NCBI RefSeq assembly: GCF_027587375.1
Contig: NZ_JAMXIC010000013.1
Span: forward strand, 1 to 64,000
Length of the DNA: 64,000 nucleotides
Direction: 5' to 3'
From: Arthrobacter sp. B2a2-09
GTDB taxonomy: Bacteria; Actinomycetota; Actinomycetes; Actinomycetales; Micrococcaceae
The translations under genes were made by a program, and so were the position numbers. Shown one piece after another: positions 37,202 to 47,715 of this stretch (positions are counted from its first letter, which is position 1; the number at the start of each line of letters is the position of its first letter). Below the pieces are notes generated by a model. That model searched no databases. It saw nothing but the letters and a program-made list of their open reading frames with translations, and was not told the origin of the DNA.

Positions 37202-37573
37202 TGGCCGCAGTCACCGGCAATAATCGCGTGCGTAGCGGAACGCCACAGCCCCCATCGGAGCGGACGCGCGATGATCGCAATAGAAGGAGCCACCGGTGCC
37301 ACTAGGACTTCCTGAACAATCAAGACGTGATTTTCCATGAATCCCCCAATCTTTCTGTGGTTCCGATTTGAAATCGAAACCCGTACAGGAAGGCTAAGGG
37401 CAAAAATGGCGACTCAGTGTTGAAAACAACAAATTAAGTGGAGCCGCTGACGAATCTAAGTGGTCAAACATGGCAACACGTAGACGAAAGCGTGGCAACA
37501 CGTAGACGGAAACACGAATGTTCCTTTATGCTCAGGCCAATGTCCGTTCATTTTCACTTCCTCCACACCCCGG
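37202..37573. other. non-coding stretch with transposon-end-like repeats
   Basis: Together with the relic that follows, this forms a 700-base gap between convincing genes. It holds the leader of the MLYYLDEL gene, the repeat array at 37391-37510 and no credible gene. Confidence 0.5.
37391..37510. repeat. array of about 21.5-bp direct repeats, possible transposon end (copy 1)
   Basis: CTCAGTG at 37413, TTAAGTG at 37434 and CTAAGTG at 37456 are spaced 21 and 22 bp; TGGCAACACGTAGACG then occurs twice, 22 bp apart (37471 and 37493). The flank GGCTAAGGGCAAAAATGGCG, then CTCAGTGTTGAAAAC, is closely similar to the start of the array at 39010. No transposase frame is present. Confidence 0.6.
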
Positions 37574-37702
37574 TCGGCGAGCAGGATCTGGCCTTCCCCA
37601 GAGCAGTCTCCAGGGTGATACCACCGATCAATGGCCTATCCAAGAAGACGCGTGAGTTGTCGAGTCAGGACCCGAACCTCGTTCGTCCGCAGTCGACCGC
37701 TC
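37574..37702 (-). pseudogene. relic of a second copy of the FtsX-permease/ATPase pair
   Basis: The plus-strand stretch GCAGGATCTGGCCTTCCCCA at 37580 matches the permease gene at 33049, followed by a second block (GATACCACCGATCAATGG here against GATGCCGCTGATAAATGG there). About 20 bp on, GACCCGAAC..GTTCGTCCGC matches the ATPase gene near 33620. Same order and orientation as the intact pair, with roughly 470 bp deleted between. Direct evidence of a duplicated, decayed cassette. Confidence 0.8.
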
Positions 37703-37916
37703 TTGCCACACAGTAGTCCCGCGCGGTCGACGCCCCCACCCCAACGTTGGGTCCGGCCTCAAACTGAAATCCCCTCACGCCACTGATACCCAATACCGCG
37801 CGTTCTCGGCTATGTTGTCATCGTCAACCATGTCGGGATGGTCCATCAGCGCCTGCGCCGAGGCGATCGATCCCTGGACCTCCGGTGGTGGGATCAGATA
37901 CGAGGGCTTAGGCGCC

Positions 37917-38135
37917 CTAGTCCCTTTTCCGACGAGACCCAAGCCAGCGGCTTGCAACGTCAGATAGTGCTACAAAGCCAAGGGAAAGGGCAAACGCTAG
38001 GGCGACCGTCAGTGCCTCCCGAATTACATTTCTGCCAGTCCACCAACTGTTGTTGACAAGCATCAGAACTTTTTGTCCGGGCCTCTCAGGTTTTCCAACG
38101 GTTACCTCTTCCGATCCAGTTGAACGATGAGCCAT
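37917..38135 (-). CDS. possible small single-pass membrane protein
   Basis: About 72 residues from ATG 38135 (a TTG at 38150 is also in frame). One hydrophobic helix (EALTVALAFALSLGFVAL) followed by a basic end (RWLGSRRKRD). No clear ribosome-binding site and no family recognised. It lies between the cassette relic and the truncated MLYYLDEL paralogue and could be part of the decayed copy. Confidence 0.3.
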   Translation of the reverse strand: MAHRSTGSEEVTVGKPERPGQKVLMLVNNSWWTGRNVIREALTVALAFALSLGFVALSDVASRWLGSRRKRD

Positions 38136-38289
38136 AAACTGCACCGGCAAGGTCGTTTTGGACCCGTTGCGCTAGAGGCTTGAGAAACGGAAGAAAAACA
38201 GAACTGATCGATTCGCCGGGCGCCAGTTGTAAATTACTGTCAGACCTTCCGGGTTCTGGTGAGCAGAGGAATTCATCAAAAGGCAGACT

Positions 38290-38532
38290 TCAGGGTTCGC
38301 TCTCTGTTTGGCGATAAGCCGCCAGAACGTCGCTGCGGGCCCAAGAGACAACAAGAGCGATGTCGAGGGCGAAGGCAGCACAAAAGAAGGTAACAAAGAC
38401 GGCAAATGGTGCTCCAGCGACGAAGAGAGCGCCCGCGATCACGATGAAGAGCACGCCGCTGATCAAGTTGTATCGACGCCGACCCCGAGTTGCACTCATC
38501 GCCGTCCTGAGCTCATCTAGGTAGTAGAGCAT
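38290..38532 (-). CDS. truncated paralogue of the MLYYLDEL membrane protein
   Basis: 80 residues. It opens MLYYLDELRTAMSATRGR, matching MLYYLDELLTAMNATPGR of the 229-residue protein, keeps two helices and the SWARSDVLAAYRQ segment (SWARKDAFEAYRQ in the other), then stops. Similarity continues at the DNA level upstream of the start (TCTAGGTA, then GTCACCGGCAA), so the copies arose by duplication. Either a functional short form or a degraded copy. GGAGAGAC precedes the ATG. Confidence 0.6.
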   Translation of the reverse strand: MLYYLDELRTAMSATRGRRRYNLISGVLFIVIAGALFVAGAPFAVFVTFFCAAFALDIALVVSWARSDVLAAYRQTESEP

Positions 38533-38816
38533 GTCTCTCCTCTCCGATGGCCGGCGTCACCGGCAAGAGCCGCCCCTCGCAAACAGCGACCTAGGCGGCA
38601 ACGATGGCGGCACTGCAGTCGCTGCCCGTCTCTTTGGATCTTTGATGCCCTGGCATCACGCACGAACTTCCAAAGCGAAATAAGTGATACCGCGACGAGC
38701 ACTACTCCCGAAACGATGCTCCACCGTGACTCGCCGTGAACGGTGGAAAAGACGTATGCCGAGTAGAAACCAAAAACGAGCGCGAGTAGAAGCCAAATGA
38801 TCGAGTTGCTTTTCAT
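38517..38816 (-). CDS. small two-helix membrane protein
   Basis: 99 residues from ATG 38816 (GAGG 8 bases upstream). Two helices: IIWLLLALVFGFYSAYVF and WSIVSGVVLVAVSLISLW; then a Lys/Arg-rich tail that, from about residue 60, runs through DNA homologous to the non-coding leader of the 37186 gene. The true C-terminus may therefore be an accidental read-through extension. The stop overlaps the next gene's start by 16 bp. Confidence 0.5.
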   Translation of the reverse strand: MKSNSIIWLLLALVFGFYSAYVFSTVHGESRWSIVSGVVLVAVSLISLWKFVRDARASKIQRDGQRLQCRHRCRLGRCLRGAALAGDAGHRRGETCSTT

Positions 38817-39201
38817 GGTGAATTCCTCAGCCGGTGGACACCTATAATCCACTGGTCCCCAGCTATTGCTATGGTCTGTTGCAGAATCAGCTTCAATTCC
38901 CAACCCCCAATAAGTTGTGTTTCGCACTGATCCTTCAGAGCGGCCCTCCGATACCCGGTTGCGCGGCTGCTCGGTTGCTCGGTGGCTCGGGGACCGTCCT
39001 TGTGAAGGAGGCTAACGCCAGAAAAGCCGTCTCAGTGTAGAAAACGGGAAACTCAGTGCTGGGAGACCGGAATCTCAGTGTGGAATCGGGCAATCTCCGT
39101 GTGGTCGGTTGTGCTTCTCCGTGTAAATCAGGGGCGAGCACGTAGAGAGGTGTCATCAGGCCGCGATGGAGTCAGTTCGGCTTAGGCACAACCAAACGAG
39201 C
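38817..39201. other. intergenic stretch with a second transposon-end-like array
   Basis: 385 bases without a credible gene. The first half is featureless AT-rich leader; the second half holds the repeat array at 39010-39140. Confidence 0.5.
39010..39140. repeat. five direct repeats at 21-22 bp spacing, possible transposon end (copy 2)
   Basis: CTCAGTG at 39031, 39052 and 39074, and CTCCGTG at 39095 and 39117: spacings 21, 22, 21, 22 bp (two helical turns). The array is preceded by GGCTAACGCCAGAAAAGCCG, similar to the flank of the array at 37391. Regular transposase-binding repeats of this size occur at ends of IS21-like and Tn7-like elements. Same orientation as copy 1. Confidence 0.7.
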
Positions 39202-39903
39202 TCACGTCCTCCGCACCATCGCCCGTGTAGCCTCTCCCTTGTAGTCCAGCGCCGTGAAGCCGAGGGCTTGAAGAAACCGGACTTCCTTCGGCTCGCTGGC
39301 CATCGCAACTATCGGCGTTCCCGACGGCAGGGCTACTTTAAGGACTTCCTTTGCAAACGGCACACCCGAACCCCACTCGATACCTTCGCGCTTCGCGAGC
39401 CACGCGACACCGTAGGCCGGCTCGTCCAACGACGCTATCCATGCTTTGCCCGCGACACGGGAACGGTGCATGGTCCTTGACAGAAAGAACGGCAGCATAA
39501 GGAGGGACGGAAGAGACCAGATCACCGCGAGTATGACCAAAAGCGGCAGAGCGATCGCCCCTGCCACGGGAGCCATACCCGTAAGAACGATCGTGAACGC
39601 GAACGCAGTTAGCAACATCCGCGGCACCCGGCCGGAAAAGCGCACGCGCCCCAGCGGTATCAGGATAAGCATTAGCTCACGGTCTGCATGCCAGACTTGC
39701 TCGGCACGGACTCGACGAAGTATCTTGCTGCGGTAGCCGAAGAAGCAGGCAGCAGCAAGCAATTCGCGAAAGGGCCCTCTAGCCTGCGCCGCCCCAGCCC
39801 AAGCAAGGATCCCCGCTAGCCACGACACGTCGGACTTCGTCGCCAATCGCGGCGTTCCAAGCTCAGAATCTTCGCGCAGCGAGCGCGCCTGATGTTCCGT
39901 CAT
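39202..39903 (-). CDS. membrane protein of unknown function with a possible acyltransferase-like end
   Basis: 233 residues from ATG 39903 (GGGGGA upstream); the frame is open to 39954. Two strong helices at about 110-150 split a basic N-terminal half from a soluble C-terminal half. The end (SGTPIVAMASEPKEVRFLQALGF) is reminiscent of the last strand-helix of GNAT acetyltransferases, but the acetyl-CoA loop is not evident. Not assigned to a family. It is the last gene before the glyoxylate cluster. Confidence 0.6.
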   Translation of the reverse strand: MTEHQARSLREDSELGTPRLATKSDVSWLAGILAWAGAAQARGPFRELLAAACFFGYRSKILRRVRAEQVWHADRELMLILIPLGRVRFSGRVPRMLLTAFAFTIVLTGMAPVAGAIALPLLVILAVIWSLPSLLMLPFFLSRTMHRSRVAGKAWIASLDEPAYGVAWLAKREGIEWGSGVPFAKEVLKVALPSGTPIVAMASEPKEVRFLQALGFTALDYKGEATRAMVRRT

Positions 39904-40099
39904 CTGCATTCCCCCAATATTCATCAACCAAGGCGCCATGACCTCGCCCCGCAAAGAATCTTAACCGTTGCCCCACACCAGCCGGCCCCTCCCAGTGCAC
40001 CCAACCGCGCCACTTGGTATCCCAAACCCCCTCCCCGCAAGACACCCTCTTGACTCCCACCCCCTCCTTCCCTAAACTTTTCATAAAGCAGAATCTAAA

Positions 40100-40114
40100 T
40101 TCCACAAAGCGGAA
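40100..40114. promoter_or_regulatory. candidate IclR/AllR-type operator upstream of hyi
   Basis: TTCCACAAAGCGGAA is a near-palindrome with TTCC/GGAA ends and a 15-bp span, like IclR-family sites of actinobacteria. It starts 95 bp before hyi in an AT-rich leader. No IclR gene is in the window. Confidence 0.4.
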
Positions 40115-40194
40115 ACTCACCGAGGCGAACCAGCCCAAGAGAACAAGCCAAGCGGAACATAGATCCCAAGCCCTCCCCCGGAAGGACACCTACG

Positions 40195-40998
40195 ATGACG
40201 TACACAGTGAACTGCTCCATCCTCCTGACGGAGCTGCCCCTGCTCGAGCGCCCCGCGGCCGCGAAGGCTGCCGGCTTTGACGCCGTCGAATTCTGGTGGC
40301 CCTTTGAAACCTCCGTCCCCTCGGACGCCCAGGTCACCGAGTTCGAGAACGCCATCAAAGACGCTGGCGTTCAGCTCACCGGCTTGAACTTCAACGCCGG
40401 GAACATGCCGGGCGGCGACCGCGGCCTGGTTTCCTGGCCCGCCCGCTCCTCCGAGTTCCTGGACAACATCGACGTCGTCGCAGGCATCGGCGAGCGGCTT
40501 GGCTGCAAGGCCTTCAATGCCCTCTACGGCAACCGCGTCGACGGCGAATCCGCCGAGAAACAGGACGCCATCGGCGCCGAGAACCTGGCCAGCGCCGCAG
40601 AAGGCGTGGCACGCATCGGCGGCACCGTCCTCCTCGAGCCCGTCAGCGGCGCCCCCAAGTACCCGCTCCTCAAGGCTGCCGACGCCTTCAAGGTGATCGC
40701 CCGCGTCAAAGAAGAATCCGGCGCCACGAACGTCAAGCTCCTAGCCGACTTCTACCACCTCGCGGTCAACGGGGACGACGTCGCAGCCGTCATCGAAAAC
40801 CACGCCAAGGACTTCGGCCACATCCAGATCGCCGACAACCCCGGCCGCGGGGCTCCCGGAACCGGCGAGCTTCCCCTCGGCGAATGGATCGCCCGCAGCC
40901 GCGAACTCGGCTACGAAGGCTACATCGGCCTCGAATACAAGGAACCGCAGGAAACGGCCTTCAGCTGGGCCATCCGCCAGCGCGCCACCTCCCACTAA
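40195..40998 (+). CDS. hyi: hydroxypyruvate isomerase
   Basis: 267 residues of the Hyi/xylose-isomerase-like TIM barrel: YTVNCSILLTELP opening, FDAVEFWWPF, LLEPVSG with one metal/catalytic Glu, HIQIADNPGRGAPGTGE, and GLEYKEP with the second Glu. It interconverts hydroxypyruvate and tartronate semialdehyde. First gene of the glyoxylate-to-glycerate operon; GGAAGGACAC lies just upstream of the ATG. Confidence 0.92.
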   Translation: MTYTVNCSILLTELPLLERPAAAKAAGFDAVEFWWPFETSVPSDAQVTEFENAIKDAGVQLTGLNFNAGNMPGGDRGLVSWPARSSEFLDNIDVVAGIGERLGCKAFNALYGNRVDGESAEKQDAIGAENLASAAEGVARIGGTVLLEPVSGAPKYPLLKAADAFKVIARVKEESGATNVKLLADFYHLAVNGDDVAAVIENHAKDFGHIQIADNPGRGAPGTGELPLGEWIARSRELGYEGYIGLEYKEPQETAFSWAIRQRATSH

Positions 40999-41041
40999 AT
41001 AGCCCACCCGCGCTAAAACAAAGACTTCAGTAAGGAAAATC

Positions 41042-41920
41042 ATGAGCAACGTTGCAGTTATCGGACTCGGAATCATGGGCCTCCCCATGGCCATCAACCT
41101 GGTCAAGGCCGGCCACACCGTCACCGGTTTCAACCGCAGCCAGGACAAGATCGACAAGCTCGTCTCCGAAGGCGGCAAGGGTGCCACGAGCATCGCAGAC
41201 GCCGTCAAGGACGCCGACGTCGTCATCACCATGGTGCCGGACTCACCCGACGTCGAAGGTGTCGTCAGCGGCCCGGACGGCGTCTTCGCCAACGCGAAGA
41301 AGGGCGCCCTCTGGATCGACGCGAGCAGCATCCGCCCGGACGTCGCCGCCCGCCTCTCGGCAGACGCCGTCGCAGCCGGCATCCGCCCGCTCGACGCACC
41401 GGTTTCCGGTGGCGAACAGGGCGCCATCGACGCCGTCCTGTCCATCATGGTTGGCGGCGACGCAGCCGACTTCGAGGCAGCACAGAATGTCCTCAACGCC
41501 GTCGGCAAGACCATCGTCCACGTCGGCCCCTCCGGCTCCGGCCAGACCGTCAAGGCAGCGAACCAGCTGATCGTCGCCGTCAACATCGAGGTCCTCGGCG
41601 AGGCTATCGCCTTCCTTGAGGCCTACGGCGTGAACACGGACGCAGCCCTCAAGGTCCTCGGCGGCGGCTTGGCCGGCTCCAAGGTCCTCGACCAGAAGGG
41701 CCAGAAGATGCTCGACCGCAACTTCGACCCCGGCTTCCGCCTGGCCCTCCACCACAAGGACCTCGGCATCGTCACCTCCGCAGCCCGCGAAGCCAACGTC
41801 GCCATCCCGCTCGGCGCCGCCGTCGCACAGCTCGTAGCCGCCACTGTCAACCAGGGCGACGGCGGACTCGACCACTCCGGCCTCTTCAAGCAGGTCCTCC
41901 AGCTCAGCGGCCGCAACTAG
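41042..41920 (+). CDS. glxR: 2-hydroxy-3-oxopropionate (tartronate semialdehyde) reductase
   Basis: 292 residues, beta-hydroxyacid dehydrogenase family: nucleotide-binding [18 protein letters not shown], substrate loop [11 protein letters not shown], catalytic-Lys region [11 protein letters not shown]-terminal HHKDLG. It reduces tartronate semialdehyde to D-glycerate with NAD(P)H. It lies 43 bp after hyi; a perfect hairpin follows before gcl. Confidence 0.92.
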   Translation: MSNVAVIGLGIMGLPMAINLVKAGHTVTGFNRSQDKIDKLVSEGGKGATSIADAVKDADVVITMVPDSPDVEGVVSGPDGVFANAKKGALWIDASSIRPDVAARLSADAVAAGIRPLDAPVSGGEQGAIDAVLSIMVGGDAADFEAAQNVLNAVGKTIVHVGPSGSGQTVKAANQLIVAVNIEVLGEAIAFLEAYGVNTDAALKVLGGGLAGSKVLDQKGQKMLDRNFDPGFRLALHHKDLGIVTSAAREANVAIPLGAAVAQLVAATVNQGDGGLDHSGLFKQVLQLSGRN

Positions 41921-41959
41921 GCCGCCCGCCCCCAAGGGCGGAAACAAGCGAAAACCAGC

Positions 41960-41989
41960 AGCCGGCGTCGGGCACTTCCGACGCCGGCT
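41960..41989 (+). terminator. hairpin between glxR and gcl
   Basis: AGCCGGCGTCGG, GCACTT loop, CCGACGCCGGCT: perfect 12-bp arms. No T-run follows, so it may be an mRNA-stabilising or processing hairpin within the operon rather than a full stop; it separates hyi-glxR from gcl. Confidence 0.6.
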
Positions 41990-42050
41990 CCCCCGGACAC
42001 ACCCAAATTCAGCCCCGCAAGGGAACCCAAAAGCTTTCAAGGAGCACACC

Positions 42051-43829
<1,779 letters not shown>

Positions 43830-43851
43830 TAAGTACTGAAGGAGGTACGGA

Positions 43852-45090
43852 ATGCGCGTGGTCATAGCCCCGGACAAGTTCAAGGGATCGCTGTCAGCTC
43901 CCGAGGTCGCCAGCCGCCTGAGCGCAGGACTGCGGGCCGGTTTTGCCGCCAGCCGCGCAGCGGCGAGTCAGCCAGCCGAGGGCTTTGAAACCACGCTCAT
44001 TCCAGTGGCCGACGGCGGCGAAGGGACTCTCGACGCCGCCGTCGGCTCCGGCTTCACCCGCCGCAGCGCCACGGTCACCGGCCCCATGGGCCAGCCGATC
44101 AAGGCCGAATTCGCCGTCCGCGGCGAGGAAGCCGTCATCGAAATGGCGGCGGCCTCCGGACTTGCGCTGCTGCCTGGCTTCGGCGACGGCAGCGCCCCGA
44201 ACACCGAAACGGCCAAGAGCTCCACAAGCCTGGGCACGGGCGAACTCATCCGTGCCGCCCTGGACCTCGGTTGCCGGCACATCATCCTTGGCGTCGGCGG
44301 CAGTGCCAATACCGACGGCGGCGCCGGCGTGCTGCAAGGCCTCGGCGCCATCCTCCTCGACGCCGACGGCAACGAACTCCCCGGCGGCGGCGCAGCACTG
44401 GCCCGCCTGGACCGGATCGACTTCTCGAACCTCGACGTCCGTTTGGAGGTCACCGAGTTCGTCTTGGCGTCCGACGTCGACAATCCCCTTTTGGGCCGCA
44501 CCGGCGCCGCCGCGATCTTCGGATCGCAGAAGGGCGCGACGCCGGACGACGTCGCCACGCTCGACGCCGCCTTGGCCCACTTCGTCCAGGTCCTCGCCAG
44601 CGAACTCGGTCTCGAAGCCCAGGACGCCGCACAGGCACCGGGCGCAGGTGCGGCAGGCGGCGTCGGCTACATTGCCATCGCGGCGCTGGGCGCGGCACGC
44701 AGGCCGGGCATCGACGTCGTACTCGAATTCACTGAATTGGAGCAGCGGCTGGCGGGCGCGGACCTGGTGATCACCGGCGAAGGCAGCCTCGACGAACAAA
44801 GCCTGCTCGGCAAAACGCCCATGGGCGTGGCGCGGGCGGCGGCGCGTTCCGAGATCCCTGTGATTGCCGTGTGCGGCCGCAGTACGCTGAGCCCGGAACA
44901 ACTTTCGGAGTCCGGTTTCGAGTCGGTCCATGCGTTGACCGAGCTCGAAGCCAATGTAGAGAAATGTATAGCTGAAGCAGGGCCGCTGCTTGAAGAATTG
45001 GGTAAGCACATCGGCGTGCGCCTCTCTGAAAAATCGGCCCCCACCCAAGACGCAGCGCGAACCGAGACCAAGGAGCAACTCCATGTCTGA
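43852..45090 (+). CDS. glxK: glycerate kinase
   Basis: 412 residues of the GarK/GlxK family: [13 protein letters not shown] opening, [36 protein letters not shown] near the end. It phosphorylates D-glycerate to phosphoglycerate, feeding glycolysis. AAGGAGG lies 6 bases upstream of the ATG. Its last 8 bases overlap the allantoinase start. A broken second copy of this gene's 3' part is at 32091-32255. Confidence 0.93.
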   Translation: MRVVIAPDKFKGSLSAPEVASRLSAGLRAGFAASRAAASQPAEGFETTLIPVADGGEGTLDAAVGSGFTRRSATVTGPMGQPIKAEFAVRGEEAVIEMAAASGLALLPGFGDGSAPNTETAKSSTSLGTGELIRAALDLGCRHIILGVGGSANTDGGAGVLQGLGAILLDADGNELPGGGAALARLDRIDFSNLDVRLEVTEFVLASDVDNPLLGRTGAAAIFGSQKGATPDDVATLDAALAHFVQVLASELGLEAQDAAQAPGAGAAGGVGYIAIAALGAARRPGIDVVLEFTELEQRLAGADLVITGEGSLDEQSLLGKTPMGVARAAARSEIPVIAVCGRSTLSPEQLSESGFESVHALTELEANVEKCIAEAGPLLEELGKHIGVRLSEKSAPTQDAARTETKEQLHV

Positions 45091-46444
45091 AGAAACCACC
45101 ACAGCACACGGCCCGTTTGACCTGGTCATCCGCGGCCAGCGCATCCTCACCACCGCCGGCATCACCGCCCGCGAAGTTGGCGTCCGCAACGGCGTGATTG
45201 TCGCGATCGAACCTTTGGGCAACGGCCTGCAGGGCTCCGAAGTCATCGAGCTCGCCGACGACGAAACCCTCATTCCCGGCCTCGTGGACACCCACGTGCA
45301 TGTCAACGAGCCCGGCCGCACCGAATGGGAAGGCTTCGCCTCCGCCACCCGCGCTGCGGCAGCCGGCGGTGTCACCACCATCATCGACATGCCGCTGAAC
45401 TCCATCCCTCCCACCACCAACGTTGAAGGCCTCAAGCTCAAGCGCGAAGTTGCCGAGGACCAGGCGTTCGTGGACGTCGGATTCTGGGGCGGTGCCATCC
45501 CGGGCAACAAGAAGGACCTCCGCCCGCTGCACGACGAAGGCGTCTTCGGCTTCAAGTGCTTCCTGCTCCACTCCGGCGTGGACGAGTTCCCGCACCTGGA
45601 CGCGGACGAGATGGAAGAGGACATGGCCGAGCTCAAGTCCTTCGACTCCCTCATGATCGTCCACGCCGAGGACTCCCACGCGATCGACCACGCACCCCAC
45701 CCCGGCGGCGCACACTACTCCACCTTCCTTGCCTCCCGCCCCCGCGGCGCCGAGAACAAAGCCATCGCCGAGGTGATCGAACGCGCCCGCTGGACCGGTG
45801 CGCGCGCGCACATCCTGCACCTCTCGTCGTCGGACGCGCTCCCGATGATCGCTTCGGCAAAGCGCGACGGCGTACACCTCACCGTGGAGACCTGCCCGCA
45901 TTACCTCACGCTCATGGCCGAGGAAATCCCCGACGGCGCTACGGCGTACAAGTGCTGCCCGCCCATCCGCGAGGCCTCCAACCGCGAGCTGCTCTGGCAG
46001 GGCCTGCAGGACGGCACCATCGACTGCATCGTCTCGGACCACTCCCCCTCGACGCTTGACCTCAAAGACCTGGAAAACGGCGACTTCGCAGTTGCCTGGG
46101 GCGGTGTCTCCTCGTTGCAGCTGGGGATTTCGTTGATCTGGACCGAGGCACGGCACCGCGGCATCTCCCTGGAGCAGGTGGTGTCTTGGATGTCCGAGAA
46201 GCCCGCGGCTTTGGCCCGCCTGCACAACAAAGGCCAGCTGGCGCTCGGCTACGACGCCGATTTCTCCATCTTCGCGCCGGACGACGCGTTCGTCGTCGAC
46301 GTCAAGAAGCTCAAGCACAAGAACCCGATCACGCCGTACGACGGCAAGGCGCTCTCCGGCGTCGTACGCAAAACGTACCTGCGTGGCAGCGAAATCGACG
46401 GCCGGACGCCCAGCGGCAAGCTGATTCGCCGCGGCGGCGTGTAG
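45083..46444 (+). CDS. allB: allantoinase
   Basis: 453 residues, cyclic amidohydrolase: metal HVH in [16 protein letters not shown], carboxylated-Lys region [22 protein letters not shown], and SDHSPS. The [11 protein letters not shown] stretch is typical of AllB rather than dihydropyrimidinase. It hydrolyses allantoin to allantoate. ATG 45083 follows AAGGAG; the frame is open back to 44990 inside glxK. It links the cluster to purine/allantoin degradation. Confidence 0.92.
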   Translation: MSEETTTAHGPFDLVIRGQRILTTAGITAREVGVRNGVIVAIEPLGNGLQGSEVIELADDETLIPGLVDTHVHVNEPGRTEWEGFASATRAAAAGGVTTIIDMPLNSIPPTTNVEGLKLKREVAEDQAFVDVGFWGGAIPGNKKDLRPLHDEGVFGFKCFLLHSGVDEFPHLDADEMEEDMAELKSFDSLMIVHAEDSHAIDHAPHPGGAHYSTFLASRPRGAENKAIAEVIERARWTGARAHILHLSSSDALPMIASAKRDGVHLTVETCPHYLTLMAEEIPDGATAYKCCPPIREASNRELLWQGLQDGTIDCIVSDHSPSTLDLKDLENGDFAVAWGGVSSLQLGISLIWTEARHRGISLEQVVSWMSEKPAALARLHNKGQLALGYDADFSIFAPDDAFVVDVKKLKHKNPITPYDGKALSGVVRKTYLRGSEIDGRTPSGKLIRRGGV

Positions 46445-46454
46445 GGCCACAGCC

Positions 46455-47180
46455 ATGGCCGTCAACGTCCATGCCCCGTACGGGCAACTGCCCGCACGGC
46501 TCAACGCCTCGCGGCACCAGCCCGCCGCCCGGCCTTCTCTGGTCCAATCCGGCGCGCTTCGGCCCGGGCTGGTTCGGCCCGGGATGCACCCGCGCGGCCT
46601 CGCCGTATGGGTACAACCCGGCGAAGGCCGCGAGATCGATCCCGAGGTTTGGGCCCGGGCCGCTGAAGCGGTCCTCGCCCGAGCCCGCAAACTTGCTCCG
46701 GGGGCGGAAGTCCTCCTTTGGCCCGCCGCCGGAGCTGCAACGTCCGGGGCTTCCTCAGGTGCTGTCTCCGGAACGGAGGCGTCCGACGGTTCGGGCGCGT
46801 CCGACGCCGGAAACCTCCCCGCCGCTGCCGACCCGCCGGTCTCACTGGCCGGCCGACGCAGCAGCGTGGCTGTGGACCTCGCCGCGAACACCGTCCTCCT
46901 GGATGGGGTCCCCGTCAGCTTCACGGCGATGGAACACAGCCTCCTCCGCTATCTTGTGGAAAACCTGTCCCGCCCCATCCAACGTGAAGAATTGCAACGC
47001 TTTTTGGAGTCACTTGACTGTCCCGGCGCGGCATTTCGGTCCATCGACGTGTATGTTGGACGCGTCCGGCGCAAGCTGGGCTCAGCCCGCCATGTCATCG
47101 CCACAGTGCGTGGAGGCGGCTACCAGTTCGTGCCCGGACCAGGCTCTACAGTCCGCGGACCCGCGGAATACTGCATCTAG
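46455..47180 (+). CDS. orphan OmpR/PhoB-type winged-helix regulator without a receiver domain
   Basis: 241 residues. The C-terminal 85 residues are a Trans_reg_C winged helix: VSFTAMEHSLLRYLVENLSR, SIDVYVGRVRRKLG, IATVRGGGYQF. The N-terminal 140 residues are Ala/Pro/Gly-rich and contain no phosphorylatable receiver; an Ala/Ser/Gly linker sits at about 93-128. Similar stand-alone wHTH proteins occur in actinobacteria with unknown targets. It follows allB by 10 bp, so it may be transcribed with the allantoin operon. Confidence 0.8.
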   Translation: MAVNVHAPYGQLPARLNASRHQPAARPSLVQSGALRPGLVRPGMHPRGLAVWVQPGEGREIDPEVWARAAEAVLARARKLAPGAEVLLWPAAGAATSGASSGAVSGTEASDGSGASDAGNLPAAADPPVSLAGRRSSVAVDLAANTVLLDGVPVSFTAMEHSLLRYLVENLSRPIQREELQRFLESLDCPGAAFRSIDVYVGRVRRKLGSARHVIATVRGGGYQFVPGPGSTVRGPAEYCI

Positions 47181-47247
47181 GCAGCCCGTTATACCTATAG
47201 ATTGATCGCCGGCCACGGCGGTTGCCCGACAAGTCAAGGATCGCAAC

Positions 47248-47715
47248 ATGACCCAGAAACTCCTCGCCGGAACCCAGGCCCCCGATTTCGCGCTGCTTAA
47301 CTCCGAAGGCCAGAAGGTCTCCCTGTCGGATTACCGCGGACGCAACGTCATCGTGTACTTCTACCCGGAAGCCGCCACCCCCGGCTGCACCACCGAGGCC
47401 TGCGACTTCCGCGACAGCCTCTCCAGCCTGCAGTCCTCCGGTTACGAAGTCCTGGGCATCTCCCCCGACGCCCCGGAAAAGATCGCACGTTTCGTCGGCG
47501 ACTTCTCCCTGACCTTCCCGCTCCTCTCCGACGAAGACCACGCCGTGGCCCTCGCCTACGGCGCCTGGGGCGAAAAGCTCGTGAATGGCGAAGTGGTAGA
47601 CGGGCTGGTCCGCTCCACCGTAGTGCTCGACGGCGAAGGCAAGGTCAGGCTGACCCAGTACCAGGTCAAGGCCCAGGGCCACGTAGCCGCTCTCAAGGCC
47701 GAACTCGGTCTCTGA
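47248..47715 (+). CDS. bcp: thioredoxin-dependent peroxiredoxin (Bcp/PrxQ)
   Basis: 155 residues: FYPEAATPGCTTEACDFRD places the peroxidatic Cys47 and resolving Cys52 five residues apart, the atypical 2-Cys arrangement of Bcp. It reduces hydroperoxides using thioredoxin, in the cytoplasm. The first repeat of the adjacent array begins inside its TGA stop codon. Confidence 0.93.
   Translation: MTQKLLAGTQAPDFALLNSEGQKVSLSDYRGRNVIVYFYPEAATPGCTTEACDFRDSLSSLQSSGYEVLGISPDAPEKIARFVGDFSLTFPLLSDEDHAVALAYGAWGEKLVNGEVVDGLVRSTVVLDGEGKVRLTQYQVKAQGHVAALKAELGL

Noticed and set aside
37775..37957. 60-codon minus-strand frame
   Set aside because: No ribosome site, no family recognised, overlaps another weak frame inside the decayed cassette.
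39010..39140. CRISPR array
   Set aside because: Units are only 21-22 bp, with degenerate repeats and no room for spacers.
44771..46924. 717-codon minus-strand frame opposite glxK/allB
   Set aside because: Shadow of two certain genes; no recognisable domain.
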